This document shows positions 9,887-20,009 of a stretch of 64,000 nucleotides of DNA, piece after piece. Location of the stretch: assembly GCF_002139855.1 (NCBI RefSeq), contig NZ_CP018789.1, positions 186,001-250,000 on the forward strand, written 5' to 3'. This DNA comes from Campylobacter porcelli (GTDB lineage Bacteria > Campylobacterota > Campylobacteria > Campylobacterales > Campylobacteraceae). Each line of letters starts with the position of its first letter. Position 1 is the first letter of the stretch. The notes under the pieces were generated by a model. The model saw nothing but the letters and a program-made list of their open reading frames with translations, made no database searches and was not told the DNA's origin. Both the position numbers and the translations under genes were made by a program.

Positions 9887-10653
9887 CGCACAATCTCCAA
9901 AATTTGGCTTACATCATCATAGATATTATCGATTTTATCACGATTTAAATTTGATATATTATCTTTGCTTATCTTACCACTTAATACTAGGCTAGTTTTC
10001 ATATTAAGCTCTTTAGCCCCATATAAATCCCCAGTTGCGTCATCGCTTATTATAGTGATATTTTTAAATTCTGCTTTGCTATTTTGTGCTTTTAGTAGCT
10101 TAAGTGCAGCTGTATAAAATCCCAAGCTTGGCTTACCAATACTATCAAAACTAGCCCCAGTAGCATAAGAGACCATAGCAGCAATGGCTCCAACACCAGG
10201 ATATAATCTCCCATTTTTCTTATAAATGCTAGTTTCATGCATTGCAATGATTTTAATGCCTTTTAAGGCAAGTTCATTAATAGTAGCAAAATCATCAAAG
10301 CTAAATTTATCCCAACTAGCAATCAAAATCGCTTTTGGGCTATTTTTATCTTGAGTGTAGCCTAGATTTTGCATAGTATCTATAAATTCCATAGCGCCAA
10401 ATAAAGCGACATTACAAGGCGATATACTCTCATTTAGCACGCAAAATGGATCTAGATAGGCGCCATCTTTTATAGCTAAGCCTTTAGCTCTTAATGAGCC
10501 TAAAAACTCATCGCTTTTAACTTTAGTATTATTTGTGATAACGACATATGGAATTTGATTTAAATTCAAACTCTCAATCAGCTTACAAGCACCATTAATA
10601 GGGCTTTTATCGCTATCGCTAATTAATGTACCTTGCACATCTATAAAATACAT
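9883..10653 (-). CDS. HAD-IIA family hydrolase
   Basis: The 256-residue protein belongs to the NagD-like class of haloacid dehalogenase phosphatases. Motif I is FIDVQGTL near residues 3-10, with Val in place of the more common aspartate two positions after the nucleophile Asp4. Motif II is VITNNT near 38-43, the motif III lysine lies in GKPSLGF, and motif IV is ISDDATGDL. The change at the usual general-acid position of motif I (DxD reads DVQ) could lower phosphatase activity or mark a different reaction. The homologous C. jejuni locus has a similar gene between lysA and pheA. Substrate unknown. Confidence 0.85.
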   Translation of the reverse strand: MYFIDVQGTLISDSDKSPINGACKLIESLNLNQIPYVVITNNTKVKSDEFLGSLRAKGLAIKDGAYLDPFCVLNESISPCNVALFGAMEFIDTMQNLGYTQDKNSPKAILIASWDKFSFDDFATINELALKGIKIIAMHETSIYKKNGRLYPGVGAIAAMVSYATGASFDSIGKPSLGFYTAALKLLKAQNSKAEFKNITIISDDATGDLYGAKELNMKTSLVLSGKISKDNISNLNRDKIDNIYDDVSQILEIVR

Positions 10654-11849
10654 TATATAAATTCCTTCTCACTTCTTATCATATCTTCAAAGCTCTCTCT
10701 TTTGCCTATTAAGCGATCTATGCCATTTTCTATAGCAATTTGTGCGGCACGACCTCTTGTGTTGTAGTTGCTAGACATTGAGTATCCATATGCTCCAGCT
10801 GATTTGATAACTAATAAATCGCCGTGCTGTAACTTTGGAAGTTCTATATCCTTAGCTAGAAAATCCCCGCTTTCACAAATTGGGCCTACCACATCATAAA
10901 CTCTCTTTTCTCCATCTTTTAAGGCTACTATCTCGTGATAAGCATCATATAGACTTGGGCGGAGTAGATCATTCATCGCAGCATCTACGATGAGAAAATT
11001 TTTATCTACATTGCTTTTTTCATATAATACGCTAGTGAGTAATTCGCCGCTATTTCCTACTATAAATCTACCTGGTTCGCAGATTATTGTGGTATCTTGT
11101 CCTTTTAAAGCGGCTAAAATCCCTTGAGCGTATTCATATAAATTTGGCTCATTTTCATCTTTATATCTTATTCCTATCCCTCCACCAATATCAAAAAATT
11201 TAATATCTATTTGAGCTACTCTTAACTCGCTAAGCAAGCTGCTAACGATATTTGCTGCTTCTATAACAGGGCTTATATCACTTAACTGACTTCCTATATG
11301 GCAGTGGATACCAACTGGGTCTAAATGATCGCTTTTATGGGAGTGTAAGTAGATTTTTCTAGCTTCATCTATGCTAACGCCAAATTTATTTTTATTTAAT
11401 CCTGTGGAGATATATGGGTGGGTTTTTGGATCTACATTTGGATTTACTCGCACTGAAATTCTAGCCTTTTTATTTAACTCTTTAGCTATTATCTCCACCC
11501 TTTGCATCTCTGCGTAACTCTCTAAATTTATCATTAAAATATCTAAATTTAAAGCCTCTTTGATCTCTTCATCGCTCTTGCCAACGCCACTATAGATTAT
11601 CTTATAGTTACTAGCACCTGCTAATAAGGCTCTTTTTACTTCTCCGATACTTACGCAGTCAAATCCGCCCCCAAGGGTGGCAATATGCTTTAAAATACTT
11701 AAATTTGAATTAGCCTTTACAGCGTAGCAAATGAGCGACTTTCTAGCGTTAAATTCTCTTTTTAGCTTATTATATTGAGCGGTAATATGATCAAAATCAT
11801 ATATATAAAGCGGAGTTTTATACTTTTTAGCTAGTGCCAAATAATCCAT
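10653..11849 (-). CDS. lysA: Diaminopimelate decarboxylase
   Basis: A fold-type III PLP enzyme of 398 residues that decarboxylates meso-diaminopimelate to lysine. The PLP lysine is K45 in CYAVKANSN. HIGSQL, the glycine-rich FFDIGGGIG and CEPGRFIVG bind the phosphate, and the catalytic cysteine motif is GPICESGD. Length is normal. It is the first gene of the long minus-strand series and lies divergent from the pgl locus. On the minus strand an AAGGGA ribosome-binding site lies about 8 bases before the ATG. Confidence 0.96.
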   Translation of the reverse strand: MDYLALAKKYKTPLYIYDFDHITAQYNKLKREFNARKSLICYAVKANSNLSILKHIATLGGGFDCVSIGEVKRALLAGASNYKIIYSGVGKSDEEIKEALNLDILMINLESYAEMQRVEIIAKELNKKARISVRVNPNVDPKTHPYISTGLNKNKFGVSIDEARKIYLHSHKSDHLDPVGIHCHIGSQLSDISPVIEAANIVSSLLSELRVAQIDIKFFDIGGGIGIRYKDENEPNLYEYAQGILAALKGQDTTIICEPGRFIVGNSGELLTSVLYEKSNVDKNFLIVDAAMNDLLRPSLYDAYHEIVALKDGEKRVYDVVGPICESGDFLAKDIELPKLQHGDLLVIKSAGAYGYSMSSNYNTRGRAAQIAIENGIDRLIGKRESFEDMIRSEKEFI

Positions 11850-12078
11850 ATCTAATCCCTTGGAAATTTTAGAATTTACAATATTATCTAATCTTGGCTT
11901 AAATTTAAGACCAAATCTAATATATAATTGTAAAAAATTAATCTTTTTAAATCAAATGTGGATTTTGGCTTAAATTTACCATCTCTTTAAATGAAATTAA
12001 GATTTTAAAATTAATATTATAAGCAATCAATTATCTAAATTTAGCTAAAATGCAAAAGATAAATTTTTAAGGAAAATT

Positions 12079-13626
12079 ATGGCAGTTAAATTTTATTTTA
12101 TTTCGCAAATATCGCTTAAATAGATGTATTTAAATTTGCTAACTACCATAGTCGTTTTTGCTTTGCAAACGGCTATTAATTTCTTTTTAACCCCGTATAT
12201 TTTAAAGGTTTTAGGCGATGAGGCGTATGGATTTTTAGCTTTGGCAAATTCGCTTGTAAATTACGGATTTATCCTTGCTCTTGTAATCAACTCCGTAGCT
12301 AGTAGATTTATCGCTTGTGAATATCATAAGGGCAACTTCATCAAAGCTTCTAAATTTTATAGCTCTGTTTTGATGGCTAATTTTGGATTTAGTCTTATTA
12401 TAGCTTTTATATCAATTATATTTTTGATTGAAATTCAATCCATAATAAATATCTCAAATGCTCTTTTAAGCGATGTTAGAATGACTATGGCGATATATTT
12501 TGTCAATTTTAGTATTGGGTTATTTAATGCTATTTTTAGCGTTCATGCCTTTATCAAAAACCAAATGTATCTAATATCGATTAGAAATGCGATCTCTACG
12601 GCTATATACGCCGTTTTTGTTCTTGGGCTATTTTGGCTATTTGATGCGATGATATATTATACTGCGGTGGCGGCTTTAATATCATCGATTTTTGTATTTT
12701 TTAGCGCTCTATTTTTAAACCGCAAATTTGGATTAAATCTGAAATTTACCCCTAAATATTTTAGGATTAAATTCATCAAAGTTCTAGTTAGAAGTGGGCT
12801 ATTTAATAGCTTAAATATGCTTAGTCAGGTGCTATTAAGCGGGGTTAGTTTGCTTTTAGTTAATATCTTTATTAGTGCTATTAGTATGGGGATTTTGGCT
12901 CTATCAAGGTCTGTAACTATGATTATTGAGAGCTTTGTCATCACAACAGCAGTGGCTTGGAATCCACGATTTATTAAGCTACACTCAGATAATAAACCGC
13001 TTAGAGATGAGGTGATTTTAGCCCTTAAAAGCATAAGTTTTATAGCGTTGCCACCGATTGCGGTTTTTATGGTTTTGGCTGATGAGTTTTATAGGCTTTG
13101 GCTACCTTTTAAGAGTTTAAGCCAGATAGAGTATATCTATGAGCTGGTATTAATATCGCTTTTACCATCTATTGTTTTTGCTAGTTCTAGACCACTAATT
13201 AGTATAAATTTAATCACAGATAAGCTTAAGCGACCAGCTTTAGTAACGCTATTTATGGCTATTTGTGTATTTTGCATTCAAATTATTGGATTAATATTTT
13301 TTGAGTTTGGGTTAAAGGAGATAGCTATATCTATTAGTGTTGGAATTGTGCTTAAGATTACGCTATTTGACATTGCTAATGCTGGGGCAAATTTAGGTCT
13401 TAAGCTAGGCTCATTTTATCCTATTTATTTTAAAAATCTTATGGTATTTGCTTTGATTGTAGCTATTATCTATCCGGTTTCAAATATGATAAATATTGCT
13501 AATTGGTTTGATTTTTTACTATATTTTGGTTTTATTTTGATTTTTGGATATTTAATCGCTTTTGTGATGATACTTAGTAGCAAGGAAAGGGCGAGTTTGA
13601 TAAGCAAGATTAGGGGGAGATTTTGA
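12079..13626 (+). CDS. Wzx/RfbX-type lipid-linked oligosaccharide flippase, interrupted near its start by an in-frame TAG
   Basis: From the ATG at 12124 the product is 500 residues with about 12 to 14 hydrophobic segments and the typical N-terminal pattern NFFLTPYILKVLGDEAYGF of the polysaccharide-export (MVF/Wzx) superfamily. It should flip the undecaprenyl-linked N-glycan for PglB. The only good ribosome-binding site (AAGGAA, 12069-12074) serves an ATG at 12079. That frame reads MAVKFYFISQISLK, meets TAG at 12121-12123, and continues without a gap into the ATG at 12124. So either the first 14 codons are the original N-terminus cut by a nonsense change, with restart at the adjoining ATG, or they are a leader peptide. 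The place of the ABC flippase PglK is taken by this protein. Confidence 0.85.
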
Positions 13627-14663
13627 GAGTTGGATTTGTTATAACTACGCTTGGATTTGGCGGTGCTGAGAGGGTGCTTAGCCTAATAGCAAATCGCTTA
13701 AGCTATGAGTATAGCGTGGATATTATTAAATTTGATAATCAAAAGCCATTTTATGAGATTGAAAAAAGTATTAAAATTATAAATTTACCCGCTTTAAATG
13801 GCGGATTTTTGGTAAATTTAAAAAAGCGATTTAGCAAGATTTTTGCTCTTAGAAAGATTTTTAAAAGTAGTAAGTATGATATTATAATAAGCTTTATGGA
13901 TAGCACAAATTTGCTTTGTTTGATGGCAAATTTAGGCTCAAAGCAAAGATTAATAATCACCGAGCATAGCCATCATAGCCTTTTGTCTTGGAAGTGGAAA
14001 ATAGCTAAAAGACTCTTATATCCGCTTTGCGATGGGCTATCTGTGCTTAGTAGGAGTGATTATCAATATTATAGCTATGTGAAAAATAGATCTGTGATAT
14101 ATAATCCATTTTTTGGCGATATTGATGGGAAAAGTCAAGATAGAAAGGAGAATTTAATACTATTTGTAGGGAGATTGGAAAATATAAAGGGGTGCGATAT
14201 ATTTTTAAATTCGCTTAAATATTGTAATTTGGGCAATTACGCAGTTGAGATTTGTGGCGATGGCGGTGAGTTTAAGAGATTAAAAGATGAGTTTAGTAGT
14301 GATAAAATTAAATTTTTAGGTAGAATTAGCGATATTCAAAGCCACTATAAACGAGCTAAAATCATAGTATCTAGCTCACGAAATGAAGGACTTGGCAATG
14401 CTTTGATAGAGGCTTGTTTTTATAAAGTTGCTAGAGTTGCTACGCCTACAATCGGGGCTTGTGAGCTAATTTGCGATGGCGAAGATGGATTGATAAGTGA
14501 TGATTTTAGCCCTAAAAGCTTAGCTAAGAAGTTAAATTTGGTTATAAATGATGAGAATTTAAGAGATAAATTAGCAAAAAATGGCTTTAATAGTAGGGCG
14601 AAATTTGGCTTAGAAAATATCTATCAAGATTGGCTAAATCTCATAAATAAGGCGATAAAGTGA
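13623..14663 (+). CDS. pglH: GT4 glycosyltransferase, PglH-like
   Basis: The 346-residue GT-B glycosyltransferase has the N-terminal GFGGAERVLS loop and a C-terminal donor-binding domain with the motif ENIKGCD and the EX7E-type region SRNEGLGNALIEA. From memory it resembles C. jejuni PglH (KRFSKIFALRK, IITEHSHHS, YPLCDGLSVL), the enzyme that adds terminal GalNAc residues to the lipid-linked N-glycan on the cytoplasmic side. It starts with TTG at 13623 in a TTGA overlap with the flippase stop, so coupling is likely. Which of the two tandem PglH-like proteins is the functional PglH cannot be told from sequence. Confidence 0.8.
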   Translation: MRVGFVITTLGFGGAERVLSLIANRLSYEYSVDIIKFDNQKPFYEIEKSIKIINLPALNGGFLVNLKKRFSKIFALRKIFKSSKYDIIISFMDSTNLLCLMANLGSKQRLIITEHSHHSLLSWKWKIAKRLLYPLCDGLSVLSRSDYQYYSYVKNRSVIYNPFFGDIDGKSQDRKENLILFVGRLENIKGCDIFLNSLKYCNLGNYAVEICGDGGEFKRLKDEFSSDKIKFLGRISDIQSHYKRAKIIVSSSRNEGLGNALIEACFYKVARVATPTIGACELICDGEDGLISDDFSPKSLAKKLNLVINDENLRDKLAKNGFNSRAKFGLENIYQDWLNLINKAIK

Positions 14664-15694
14664 AAATAATGCTAGTAATATCAGCCCTTAGAAATGGCGG
14701 TGCTGAGAGGGTGGTGGAGCTTTTAAGCTGTGAGCTTGGCAAAAATCATCAAATAGAGACTATTTATTTTGAAGAGAACTTAAATTTATATAAAATTAGC
14801 GGTAAATTAACGCATTTAAATATCTATGAAAATAGAAGTTATCTAAGCAAATTTAGCAAATTTTTAAAAATCCGAGCCTATGTAAAAAAGAGCAATCCTG
14901 ATATAATCATCTCATTTATGGATCAAACAAATATAAATTTGATTATCTCAACTATCTTTTTAAAGCCTAAAATTATAGCTACTGAGCATGTTAGTTATAA
15001 TCTGCTAAAATCACGAATTTGGCGTAAAATACGAGATATTAGCTATAGATTTTGCGATGCTTTAGTAGTGCTTAGCAAGGTAGATAAGGAGTATTATAAT
15101 TTTGTTAAAAATTGCAAAATTATATATAATCCGCTATATCTCAAAGCTCAAAATAGCATTAAAAAGGAGAAACTAATCCTAAGCGTGGGAAGGCTTGAGC
15201 CTGTAAAGGGGTATGATTTATATTTAGAAGCACTTGCTTTAATAGATAAAAATCTTTTAAATGGGTATAAGATTATAATCGCTGGAGATGGTAGTGAGCG
15301 TAAAAAGCTTGAGCTAAAGGCTAAAAATTTGGGGCTAGATATTGAATTTTTAGGGCATATTAGCAAGATAGAAGAGCTATATCAAAGAGCAGAGATTTTG
15401 GTTTTGCCTAGCCTTAGCGAGGCATTTGGTAATGTATTAAATGAGGCTGGAGCTTATGGAGTAGTTAGGATTAGCACTCCAACGGCTGGGGCTTTAGAGA
15501 TATTGCGTGATAACATAGATGCTTTAATAGCTAAAGATTTTAGCCCAAAGGCACTAAGCAACTCTATCATAAGGGCGATTAAAGATGAAAATTTAAGAGA
15601 AAATTTAGTAAAAAATATAAATTTAGATAGGTTTTCCTCACAAAGCATAGTCCTTAAATGGGAGGAGCTAATCAAAGAGTTAAAAGGAAAATAA
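14660..15694 (+). CDS. GT4 glycosyltransferase, second PglH-like copy
   Basis: A 344-residue GT-B transferase in the same fold and family as its upstream neighbour, with RNGGAERVVELL at the N-terminus, TEHVSYNLL in the middle and the donor site SLSEAFGNVLNEA. It starts with GTG at 14660 in a GTGA overlap. The two tandem genes share layout and many motifs and probably arose by duplication, but differ enough to have separate acceptor or sugar preferences. It should add a HexNAc or hexose to the undecaprenyl-linked N-glycan; the sugar is unknown. Confidence 0.8.
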   Translation: MKIMLVISALRNGGAERVVELLSCELGKNHQIETIYFEENLNLYKISGKLTHLNIYENRSYLSKFSKFLKIRAYVKKSNPDIIISFMDQTNINLIISTIFLKPKIIATEHVSYNLLKSRIWRKIRDISYRFCDALVVLSKVDKEYYNFVKNCKIIYNPLYLKAQNSIKKEKLILSVGRLEPVKGYDLYLEALALIDKNLLNGYKIIIAGDGSERKKLELKAKNLGLDIEFLGHISKIEELYQRAEILVLPSLSEAFGNVLNEAGAYGVVRISTPTAGALEILRDNIDALIAKDFSPKALSNSIIRAIKDENLRENLVKNINLDRFSSQSIVLKWEELIKELKGK

Positions 15695-16815
15695 TGAAAA
15701 AAATCTCTCTATTTATCTACTCAATGGCTGGCGGTGGGGCTGAAAGAGTGGTCTCAAATCTACTTAATGAGCTTATAAAGCGATATGAGGTATATCTGGT
15801 TTTGATGAATAATACAATATCATATAAAATTCCTCACTCTGTTAAAATCTGTTATTTGGAGAATTCAAAGCCATTTGAAAATGGATTTTTGAAATTTGCT
15901 AAACTTCCATTTTTGGCTTTAAAATATAAAAAATTATGCGATGAGCTTGGGACTAACTTGCACTTTGTATGGATGAATCGCCCCTGCTATGTAGCGGCTT
16001 TGGCTAGGATTTTTGGGGATAAAAAGCCCTTGGTATTAAATGAGTGCTCCACCCCATCTGTGTTGTATGCGAGTAATACTCTAAAGTCTAAAATAAGCAA
16101 ATTTTTACTTAGATGGCTATATCCAAAGGCGGATTTCATCTATCCAAATAGCCTTGGGAATTTAAGCGATTTAAGCGATAATTTTGGCATTAGCAAGGAT
16201 AAGATGAAAGTGCTTTATAACGCAATTGACATTGAAGATATTCAAAAAAAAGCTAGTGAGTTAGTTGAGTTTAAGGAGGAGTTTTTCCTAAGTGTGGGAA
16301 GATTAGATAGTGGGAAAAATCATGAGCTTTTAATCAAAGCTTATGCGGGATTAAAAAACTGCGATAAATCGCTAATTATCTTAGGCGATGGAGTTTTACG
16401 GGGTAAATTAGAAGCGTTGATAAGGGAGTTGAATTTAGAAAATAGAGTATTTTTGCTAGGATTTGATAACAATCCATATAAATATATGGCAAAATGCTAT
16501 GCTTTTGTCTTTGTAAGCTTATTTGAAGGATTTTCAAATGCTTTAATAGAAGCCTTAGCGTGTGAAAAATTAGTAATTTCAAGCGATCATAAAAGCGGTG
16601 CTAGAGAGCTAATTGGGGATAATCAATGGGGCTATCTTGTGCCTACTGGCGATCAAAAAGCAACGCAAGAGGCTATGCAAAGGGCGATCGATGAGCCAGA
16701 TTTTGTCAAATATTATGAAAAAAACGCTATTATAAGGGCTAGAGAATTTGATAAAAAGATAGTAGCAAAAAATCTTATAGATGAGTTAGAGGCAATATAT
16801 GCAAATTTTAAATAG
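15694..16815 (+). CDS. pglJ: N-glycan GalNAc transferase PglJ
   Basis: From the ATG at 15694, preceded by AAGGAAA and overlapping the previous stop (TAATG), the product is 373 residues. An earlier in-frame ATG at 15658 would add 12 residues but has no ribosome-binding site and lies inside the upstream gene. The sequence recalls C. jejuni PglJ closely: KKISLFIYSMAGGGAERVV, FLALKYKKLCDELG, NECSTPSVLYAS, LLGFDNNPYKYMAKC and SDHKSGARELIG. PglJ adds the second GalNAc after PglA. The start ten bases before the end of the upstream frame and the pglB start inside this gene show strong operon packing. Confidence 0.9.
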   Translation: MKKISLFIYSMAGGGAERVVSNLLNELIKRYEVYLVLMNNTISYKIPHSVKICYLENSKPFENGFLKFAKLPFLALKYKKLCDELGTNLHFVWMNRPCYVAALARIFGDKKPLVLNECSTPSVLYASNTLKSKISKFLLRWLYPKADFIYPNSLGNLSDLSDNFGISKDKMKVLYNAIDIEDIQKKASELVEFKEEFFLSVGRLDSGKNHELLIKAYAGLKNCDKSLIILGDGVLRGKLEALIRELNLENRVFLLGFDNNPYKYMAKCYAFVFVSLFEGFSNALIEALACEKLVISSDHKSGARELIGDNQWGYLVPTGDQKATQEAMQRAIDEPDFVKYYEKNAIIRAREFDKKIVAKNLIDELEAIYANFK

Positions 16816-18889
16816 ATACCAAATTACAATATTTATTTTAATAGCCTATTTCTTTGCTTTATTATGCAGAATGGAGTGGGTGATATGGGCAAGTAGCTAT
16901 AGCGATTTTATATGGAATAACCAATTAATGATAAGCACAAATGATGGCTACGCTTATGCTGAGGGTGCTAGGGATATGATAGCTGGTTTTCATCAGCCAA
17001 ATGACCTTAGCTACTATGGAGCACCGCTTTCTACCTTGACTTTTTTATTAGCTAAAATTTTGCCATTTAGCCTAGAGACAATTATATTGTATTTAAGTAT
17101 ATTTTTATCTTCACTTATTGTAATTCCGATGATATTAATAGGTAGGGAATTTGGCTATGCTAAGGCGTTTTTTGTCGCTAGTTTGCTTGGCTCTATCGCA
17201 AATAGCTACTATAATCGCACAATGGCTGGGTATTATGATACGGATATGCTTGTTATCGTTTTACCGCTTTTTACTATTTGGGGATTAATTAGGCTACACT
17301 TTAAAGGGGATTTAATATCTTTTTTAATCATCGCTTTTTCAATGCTAGTGTATAATTGGTGGTATCCATCTAGCTATACTTTATGCGTTGGTATGAGTAT
17401 ATTTTATGCTATTTATACTCTGATTTTTGAGCGTAAAAATTTGCGTAATTACCAGGCTATTTTATTTATGATTTTAGCTATTAGTGCGGCTTGGTATATA
17501 CTTAGATTGGCTTTGATTTTGGGGCTATTTGGGCTTATATATTTTAGGTCAAATTTGCTAAATTTTAGGGTGATGAGCTTGCTTTTTGTGGTGGTTTTAT
17601 CGCTTTTTGTGATCTTTGGTGGATTAAATCCTATATGGTTTCAAGCTAAATTTTATCTATTTAGAAGTCTTGGAGATAGTAGTTCGGTTGAATTTTATTT
17701 TTATAATGTCAATCAGACTATTATGGAATCAGGTAGAATAGATTTAGGGCTATTTACTCAAAGGATTAGCGGACATTGGATTATATTTATCGCTGGGGTG
17801 ATAGGGTATATACTTCTTTGTAGGAAATTTAAGATTTTTTTAGTAGCTATTCCTATGGTTGGACTTGGCTTTTTAGCTCTTAAGGGTGGGTTGAGATTTA
17901 CTATTTATGCGGTTCCGATTATAGCTATGGGATTTGGATTTTTGCTTTTTTATATGCTTGAGAGATTAAAAGTTAAAAGATTAAATTTAATAGCTGGGAT
18001 TATAAGCGTTTTAGCCCTAATCCCATCGCTTATACACATATATTATTATAAGCCATCAAGTGTGCTATTTAATACAGAAGTAAGCGTTTTAGATAGATTA
18101 GGCAAGGTAGCTGATAGGGAGGATTATACCTTAGCTTGGTGGGATTATGGATATGTGATTAGATATTATAGCGATACAAAGACGCTAATTGATGGTGGAA
18201 AGCATTTAGGCAGGGAGAATTACGCAGTTAGTTATGCTCTAACTATGCCACCAAGTAGCTCAGCCAATATGGCTAGACTTGAGGTAGAATATACACAAAT
18301 GGGCTATGAGAAGGATTATGGTGGCAAAAATTTAGAGCAAATCTTAAAAGATTATAACTATAGTGATTTAACTAAATTTTTAAGCGATATTAAAAGTGAT
18401 AAATTTAATCTACCACAAAAAAGTCGTGATATATACTACTTTTTGCCAGATAGAATGCTAGGAATATTCCCTATAGTTAGCAAATTTTCTCGTTTGGATC
18501 TATTAAATGGCAAGGAGTGGGCCGATCCGTTCTTTGTAGTGGCTACAAATTTCACTCAAGTAAAAGATGGAATTGCTCTAAATAATGGGATAATAATCTC
18601 AAATGACGCCACATATATCGATTTAAATGGTCAAAAATTTAGAGTAAATAGCTACATAGAAACCAAATATGATGAGAATATGAAACTTAGTAAGAGCATA
18701 CACAATATAGATAATCTAGCTGATATTTATCTGATTTATATGGTTGATTATGGGCGATTTATCTTGCTTGATAAGGAGATGTTTAATAGCACTTTTATCC
18801 AGCTTTATGTGCTTGAGAATTATGAAAAAACGCCATTTGAGCCTGTGATATTAGACCCAACTGCTAAGGTATATAAATTAAAAAGGTAG
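16799..18889 (+). CDS. pglB: Oligosaccharyltransferase PglB (STT3 family)
   Basis: The 696-residue membrane enzyme transfers the completed glycan from undecaprenyl diphosphate to Asn in D/E-x-N-x-S/T sequons on the periplasmic side. About 13 membrane segments fill residues 10-415. The catalytic acids are in NDGYA (D49) and YYDTD (D147, D149); QTIMES carries the TIxE glutamate (E310). The periplasmic domain has the signature WWDYG at 447-451 and a MI-like motif (DKEMFNSTFIQ) near the end. Length is close to the 713 of C. jejuni PglB. It overlaps pglJ by 17 bases. Confidence 0.97.
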   Translation: MQILNRYQITIFILIAYFFALLCRMEWVIWASSYSDFIWNNQLMISTNDGYAYAEGARDMIAGFHQPNDLSYYGAPLSTLTFLLAKILPFSLETIILYLSIFLSSLIVIPMILIGREFGYAKAFFVASLLGSIANSYYNRTMAGYYDTDMLVIVLPLFTIWGLIRLHFKGDLISFLIIAFSMLVYNWWYPSSYTLCVGMSIFYAIYTLIFERKNLRNYQAILFMILAISAAWYILRLALILGLFGLIYFRSNLLNFRVMSLLFVVVLSLFVIFGGLNPIWFQAKFYLFRSLGDSSSVEFYFYNVNQTIMESGRIDLGLFTQRISGHWIIFIAGVIGYILLCRKFKIFLVAIPMVGLGFLALKGGLRFTIYAVPIIAMGFGFLLFYMLERLKVKRLNLIAGIISVLALIPSLIHIYYYKPSSVLFNTEVSVLDRLGKVADREDYTLAWWDYGYVIRYYSDTKTLIDGGKHLGRENYAVSYALTMPPSSSANMARLEVEYTQMGYEKDYGGKNLEQILKDYNYSDLTKFLSDIKSDKFNLPQKSRDIYYFLPDRMLGIFPIVSKFSRLDLLNGKEWADPFFVVATNFTQVKDGIALNNGIIISNDATYIDLNGQKFRVNSYIETKYDENMKLSKSIHNIDNLADIYLIYMVDYGRFILLDKEMFNSTFIQLYVLENYEKTPFEPVILDPTAKVYKLKR

Positions 18890-18893
18890 CACT

Positions 18894-20009
18894 ATGAAAA
18901 TAGGATTTTTATCCCATTCAGATATGAGTATATATCACTTTAGATTGCCTATTATGCGAGCTTTAAAAGATTTAGGGCATGAGGTAATCGCTATTGTGCC
19001 AAAGGGTAGTTATAATGAGCTGATTAAAGCGGAATTTAGGCTTATAAATTATGATATTGATAAGGCTAGTTTAAATCCATTTAGGGTGTTTAAAGATACA
19101 AAAAATTTAACAAAATTATTAAAATCATTAAATTTGGATTTAATCCAAACTTCAGCTCACAAATCAAATATATTTGGCACACTAGCCGCTAAAAGAGCTG
19201 GTATAAAATATATAGTAAATTTAGTTGAAGGGCTAGGTAGCTTTTACACATCAAATTCATTTAAAAATATAGCTGTTAGATATATTATTGAAATCCTATA
19301 TTTTATCACTTTTAGACTCTCAAATGCTACAATTTTTGTTAATGATTCAGATCCAAACTATATGCTAAATCATCATCTAATCCCAAAGAGTAAGGTCATT
19401 CGCATAAAAAGCGTAGGCGTGGATGCAAATAAATTTAATCCGCAAATTCTCAATCTATATAACTTTAACAGCGATAAAAAAATTATATTAATGGTAGCTA
19501 GAGCATTAAAAGATAAAGGTGTTATGGAGTTTTACCAAGCAGCTAGGATATTAAAAGATAGAGATGATTGTCAATTTGTATTTGTAGGCTCAAGCGACCC
19601 TAATAATCCATCAAGCATTGATGAGAGCTTTTTATCTAGCACCAATGTAACCCACATAAGCTGGAGTGATGAGATAGCAAATATGCTAGCATCTTGCTAT
19701 ATGTTTGTTTTGCCAAGTTATAAAGAGGGATTTCCTCGCACTATTTTAGAGGCTATGAGTATGGCTAAACCATCAGTTGTAAGCAACTGCGATGGCTGCA
19801 TAGAGGCTATAGATGATGGCGTTAGTGGCTTAATTTGCAAGATAAGAGATCCAGTCGATTTAGCAAATAAGATAGCAACTCTTTTAGATGATAGCTTATT
19901 AGCTACTAAGATGGGTAAAAATGCTAGAGATATAGTATTGGCTAATTATAATCAACCTCTTATAACAACAAAATATATTAAATTTTATAAGGCATTAGCA
20001 GGTGTATAG
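18894..20009 (+). CDS. pglA: N-glycan GalNAc transferase PglA
   Basis: The 371-residue GT4 transferase begins [20 protein letters not shown], close to C. jejuni PglA, with AAHKSN-like [27 protein letters not shown] and the donor-site motif [15 protein letters not shown]. PglA adds the first GalNAc to Und-PP-diNAcBac. It follows pglB after four bases and overlaps pglC by eight. Compared with C. jejuni, where the order is pglC-pglA-pglB, the order here is pglB-pglA-pglC. Confidence 0.92.
   Translation: MKIGFLSHSDMSIYHFRLPIMRALKDLGHEVIAIVPKGSYNELIKAEFRLINYDIDKASLNPFRVFKDTKNLTKLLKSLNLDLIQTSAHKSNIFGTLAAKRAGIKYIVNLVEGLGSFYTSNSFKNIAVRYIIEILYFITFRLSNATIFVNDSDPNYMLNHHLIPKSKVIRIKSVGVDANKFNPQILNLYNFNSDKKIILMVARALKDKGVMEFYQAARILKDRDDCQFVFVGSSDPNNPSSIDESFLSSTNVTHISWSDEIANMLASCYMFVLPSYKEGFPRTILEAMSMAKPSVVSNCDGCIEAIDDGVSGLICKIRDPVDLANKIATLLDDSLLATKMGKNARDIVLANYNQPLITTKYIKFYKALAGV

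Noticed and set aside
15658-15693. Earlier start for pglJ adding 12 residues
   Set aside because: The ATG at 15658 has no suitable ribosome-binding site and lies in the upstream gene; the start at 15694 has AAGGAAA and matches the known PglJ N-terminus.
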